Below are positions 62,076-64,000 of a DNA stretch of 64,000 nucleotides, in pieces (within the stretch, counting starts at the first letter, position 1; every line of letters begins with the position of its first letter). The stretch covers positions 1-64,000 of the forward strand of contig NZ_LMUF01000017.1 of the NCBI RefSeq assembly GCF_009766085.1, read 5' to 3'. Below the pieces are notes generated by a model. It made no database searches, was not told where the DNA came from, and saw only the letters and a program-made list of their open reading frames with translations. The position numbers and the translations under genes were made by a program. The DNA comes from Burkholderia sp. S171 (GTDB taxonomy: Bacteria > Pseudomonadota > Gammaproteobacteria > Burkholderiales > Burkholderiaceae).

Positions 62076-63098
62076 TCAAGCCAGTCCGAGCCATCGAGCC
62101 GCGTTGCCCCACCGCAGCGCCTCCTGTGTGGCATCGCTGAGTCCCAGCGATACCACGCGTGCCGCCGGATCGGCGTCCATGATCGCGAACGGATAGTCGG
62201 TTCCGATCATGACGCGGTCTTCGCCAACCGTCTCGATGAGTGCGCGGATTGCCGTGGCGCTGTAGAGGAGGTCGTCGTAGTAGAGCGCCCGTGCAGCGTC
62301 TACCGGTGCAATCGGAATGGCTTCGCGCAGGGCGCGCTGGCATTCCCATGCGTACTGCATGCGCGGCAGCACGGTCTGGATCGCACCGCCGCCGTGGCTC
62401 AGTGCAATGCGCAAGCGCGGGAACTTGGCCAACAGGCCGCCCGTAATGATCGACGCCGCAGCCAGTCCGATTTCACCCGGGAAAGCGACGATCTGTTCGA
62501 GCGAAGCGGGTCCCACCAGCCGATCCATGCCGGCGGGACGCAATGGATGAACAAAGATAGCCGCGCCGCACGCCTCCGCTGCCTCGAAGAACGGCCAAAA
62601 ACGAGGATCGCCGATCGGCACGCCTCCCACATTGCTGCCGACTTCGATGCCGGCCAGCCGCAGCTCGCCGACCGCAAATTCAAGTTCCCGAATTGCCCGA
62701 TCTATGTTTTGGAGCGGCGCCGCGCCGAGCGCGCTGAACCGGTCGGGCGCCAGTGCCACCATGTTCGCAAGCGTTTCGTTCAGGAAGCGCGACAACATCG
62801 CGCCGTCCTCTGGATCGAGCCAATACGAAAGCAGCTCCGGCATGGGGGACAGTACGTGCCGCTCAATGCCGAGTCTCTCCATGTCGTCGCGCCGAACGTT
62901 GATATCCCACGCCTGATCCGACACCGTTCGATACACATTGCCGGAGATGACCACGTGCCGGTGGCACGGCTGAGCGCTGCGCATGGACGGCCAGGGCGCA
63001 TCCGGCCGGCTCCCCACGTAAGCCGGGAAATCGTGCGGGACGACATGCGTATGGATGTCGATACAGCCGCATAGGTGTTGTTGAAAGGGGGAGGTCAT
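62076..63098 (-). CDS. Amidohydrolase-2 family protein (ACMSD-like decarboxylase)
   Basis: A 340-residue TIM-barrel protein with a complete metal set: CIDIHTHVVP (HxH), IFVHPLRP (His), RIALSHGGGAIQTVLPR (His) and MIGTDYPFA (Asp). This fits the ACMSD/decarboxylase group. ATG 63098 follows GGAGTTACCCGA. It is divergent from the flavin-dependent monooxygenase at 63211, so decarboxylation and hydroxylation of one substrate may be linked. Confidence 0.88.
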   Translation of the reverse strand: MTSPFQQHLCGCIDIHTHVVPHDFPAYVGSRPDAPWPSMRSAQPCHRHVVISGNVYRTVSDQAWDINVRRDDMERLGIERHVLSPMPELLSYWLDPEDGAMLSRFLNETLANMVALAPDRFSALGAAPLQNIDRAIRELEFAVGELRLAGIEVGSNVGGVPIGDPRFWPFFEAAEACGAAIFVHPLRPAGMDRLVGPASLEQIVAFPGEIGLAAASIITGGLLAKFPRLRIALSHGGGAIQTVLPRMQYAWECQRALREAIPIAPVDAARALYYDDLLYSATAIRALIETVGEDRVMIGTDYPFAIMDADPAARVVSLGLSDATQEALRWGNAARWLGLA

Positions 63099-63210
63099 TC
63101 GGGTAACTCCTAATGCGGAGGATCGTATTAAAGGTTGCAAAACCAACCATTGTCGGCTTTAATTCGATCACGGTTTGGTTGCTTTTGCAATAGTTTTGGA
63201 GACTTTAGAA
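63099..63210. promoter_or_regulatory. Divergent promoter with imperfect inverted repeats
   Basis: The 112-bp region between divergent genes contains GGTTGCAAAACCAACC on one side and GGTTTGGTTGC then TTTTGCAA on the other, an imperfect inverted arrangement of CAACC/GGTTG units suggesting a shared operator. Confidence 0.4.
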
Positions 63211-64000
63211 ATGACATCAATGCCAAGCGTCCTTGAACGTCAGGCTGTTCCGGCCGACACTTTCCTTTCAGACGACGAGCGGTTTGCGCGCTTGCTCGAT
63301 GCCGCTGGAGAAATGCGTTTAGTCGTGGCGCAGCGCGCCCGTCAAACCGAAATTGACCGGCGCGTCTCGACCGACGTTACGCAGCGGCTTATAGAAGCTG
63401 GCCTCTACCGGGTTGTTCAGCCACGCCGTTTCGGCGGCTATCAACTGAGCCTGGAGGCGCTGCGCCGCCTCGCTTTTGAAATAGGCCGCGGATGTACGTC
63501 GACGGGCTGGTGCTACGGACTCAGTGCTGCGGCATCGTGGGTGCTCGGCATGTTTCCGGAGGAAGCGCAACAAGACGTCTGGGGCGATTCGCCCGACGCG
63601 CTGCTCGCTTCCTGCATCGCGCCGACGGGTAAAGCCGTGCCGGTGGAGGGCGGTTATATGTTCAAAGGTCGCTGGGGCTTCGGCAGCAATAGCGACAACG
63701 CGCAATGGCTGGCGCTGGGTGCAATGGTCGCGCAGGCCGAAGGCGAGCCCCCCAGGCCAATTTTCCTGCTCGTGCCGAAGGGGGACTACCGGATCGTCGA
63801 TACGTGGCACACCGTGGGTCTTGCCGGCACCGGCAGCAAGGACATCGCAATCGACAACGAAGTGTTCGTTCCGGCGCATCGCACCGTGTCGTTCAAGGAT
63901 GTTCTCGAGCAGGAAGCGCCTGGGGCGGACTTCCACGATTCAGCGCTGTATCGCGTGCCCTTCCTGAGCGGTTTTCCCCCGTTGCTCGCCAATCCGGCCG
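63211..64000 (+). CDS. Flavin-dependent (acyl-CoA dehydrogenase-fold) monooxygenase, N-terminal part
   Basis: The first 263 residues of an HsaA/HpaB-like hydroxylase: LIEAGLYRVVQPRRFGGYQLS, GRGCTSTGWCYGL, GYMFKGRWGFGSNSDNAQW and WHTVGLAGTGSKDIAIDNEVFVP. The gene runs off the right edge. It is intact so far, in contrast to its relative at 39942-41183, and might share the surviving flavin reductase (41186) unless its own partner lies outside the window. Confidence 0.88.
   Translation, partial: MTSMPSVLERQAVPADTFLSDDERFARLLDAAGEMRLVVAQRARQTEIDRRVSTDVTQRLIEAGLYRVVQPRRFGGYQLSLEALRRLAFEIGRGCTSTGWCYGLSAAASWVLGMFPEEAQQDVWGDSPDALLASCIAPTGKAVPVEGGYMFKGRWGFGSNSDNAQWLALGAMVAQAEGEPPRPIFLLVPKGDYRIVDTWHTVGLAGTGSKDIAIDNEVFVPAHRTVSFKDVLEQEAPGADFHDSALYRVPFLSGFPPLLANPA

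Noticed and set aside
62058-63074. 338-residue plus-strand frame opposite the amidohydrolase gene
   Set aside because: Shadow; the minus strand carries all metal-binding motifs and a good ribosome site.
1-64000. CRISPR arrays, tRNA or rRNA genes
   Set aside because: No regularly spaced repeats and no cloverleaf or rRNA-like sequence was noticed in reading; a tRNA search program was not available.

Overview
The window looks like an accessory or catabolic segment of a Burkholderiales genome, probably Paraburkholderia/Caballeronia/Burkholderia. High coding GC, two trimeric Gram-negative porins, a KfrA-like protein divergent from a tyrosine recombinase, many LysR/LacI/TetR regulators and several aromatic-acid MFS carriers all fit a chromid or megaplasmid. 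The genus is an inference from gene style; no rRNA or tRNA genes were seen.

Layout. (1) 1-6000, mobile/defence-like edge: start of a tyrosine recombinase, KfrA-like DNA-binding protein, a two-gene soluble + four-helix membrane module, a frameshifted phage-antirepressor-type gene, and an HTH-metallopeptidase gene with a small partner preceded by a perfect inverted repeat. (2) 6.3-18.3 kb, carbohydrate-type uptake and catabolism: FGGY-kinase remnant, LacI regulator, bicupin, LysR regulator, complete ABC importer (SBP, two permeases, ATPase), HpaI-type aldolase, alpha/beta hydrolase, porin and a double NTF2-fold protein. (3) 18.3-27.5 kb, insertion graveyard: IS3-like remnant, acyl-CoA dehydrogenase fragment cut by a 3.4-kb Tn3-family element with frameshifted tnpA, an IS1111-type IS110 element, an MFS gene, an IS5-like fragment and an IS701-like element with perfect ends and a CTAA target duplication but a broken transposase. 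(4) 28-39.6 kb: carboxylesterase, two TetR regulators, two MFS carriers, a hisD-like/SDR/lacI operon with 4-nt overlaps, and a metallo-beta-lactamase-fold hydrolase. (5) 39.9-64 kb, aromatic catabolism: a flavin-dependent monooxygenase pseudogene with intact flavin reductase, an orphan pyruvate-dehydrogenase-type E1, extradiol-type VOC dioxygenase, FAA hydrolase, aldehyde and Fe-alcohol dehydrogenases, three amidohydrolase-superfamily (decarboxylase-like) proteins, a second carboxylesterase, porin, two AAHS-type MFS carriers, FAD aromatic hydroxylase, LysR regulator and the start of a second flavin-dependent monooxygenase.

How the genes may work together (inference): porins and MFS carriers import aromatic acids or esters, carboxylesterases release acids, LigW/ACMSD-like enzymes decarboxylate, flavin or FAD monooxygenases hydroxylate, the VOC dioxygenase opens the ring, and FAA hydrolase, dehydrogenases and the E1 enzyme process the fragments.

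The most interesting result is a seven-copy, fixed-spacing promoter motif: TATGYG-N5-RGCATA, then 14 bp, then a block close to GGCATCTG. It lies upstream of seven transport and catabolic genes spread over about 27 kb. Its dyad has the T-N11-A form of LysR-type regulator sites, so these separate clusters may be one regulon. A second pattern is two 16-bp palindromes (WTGCATWCGWATGCAW) before the two operons that contain lacI genes.
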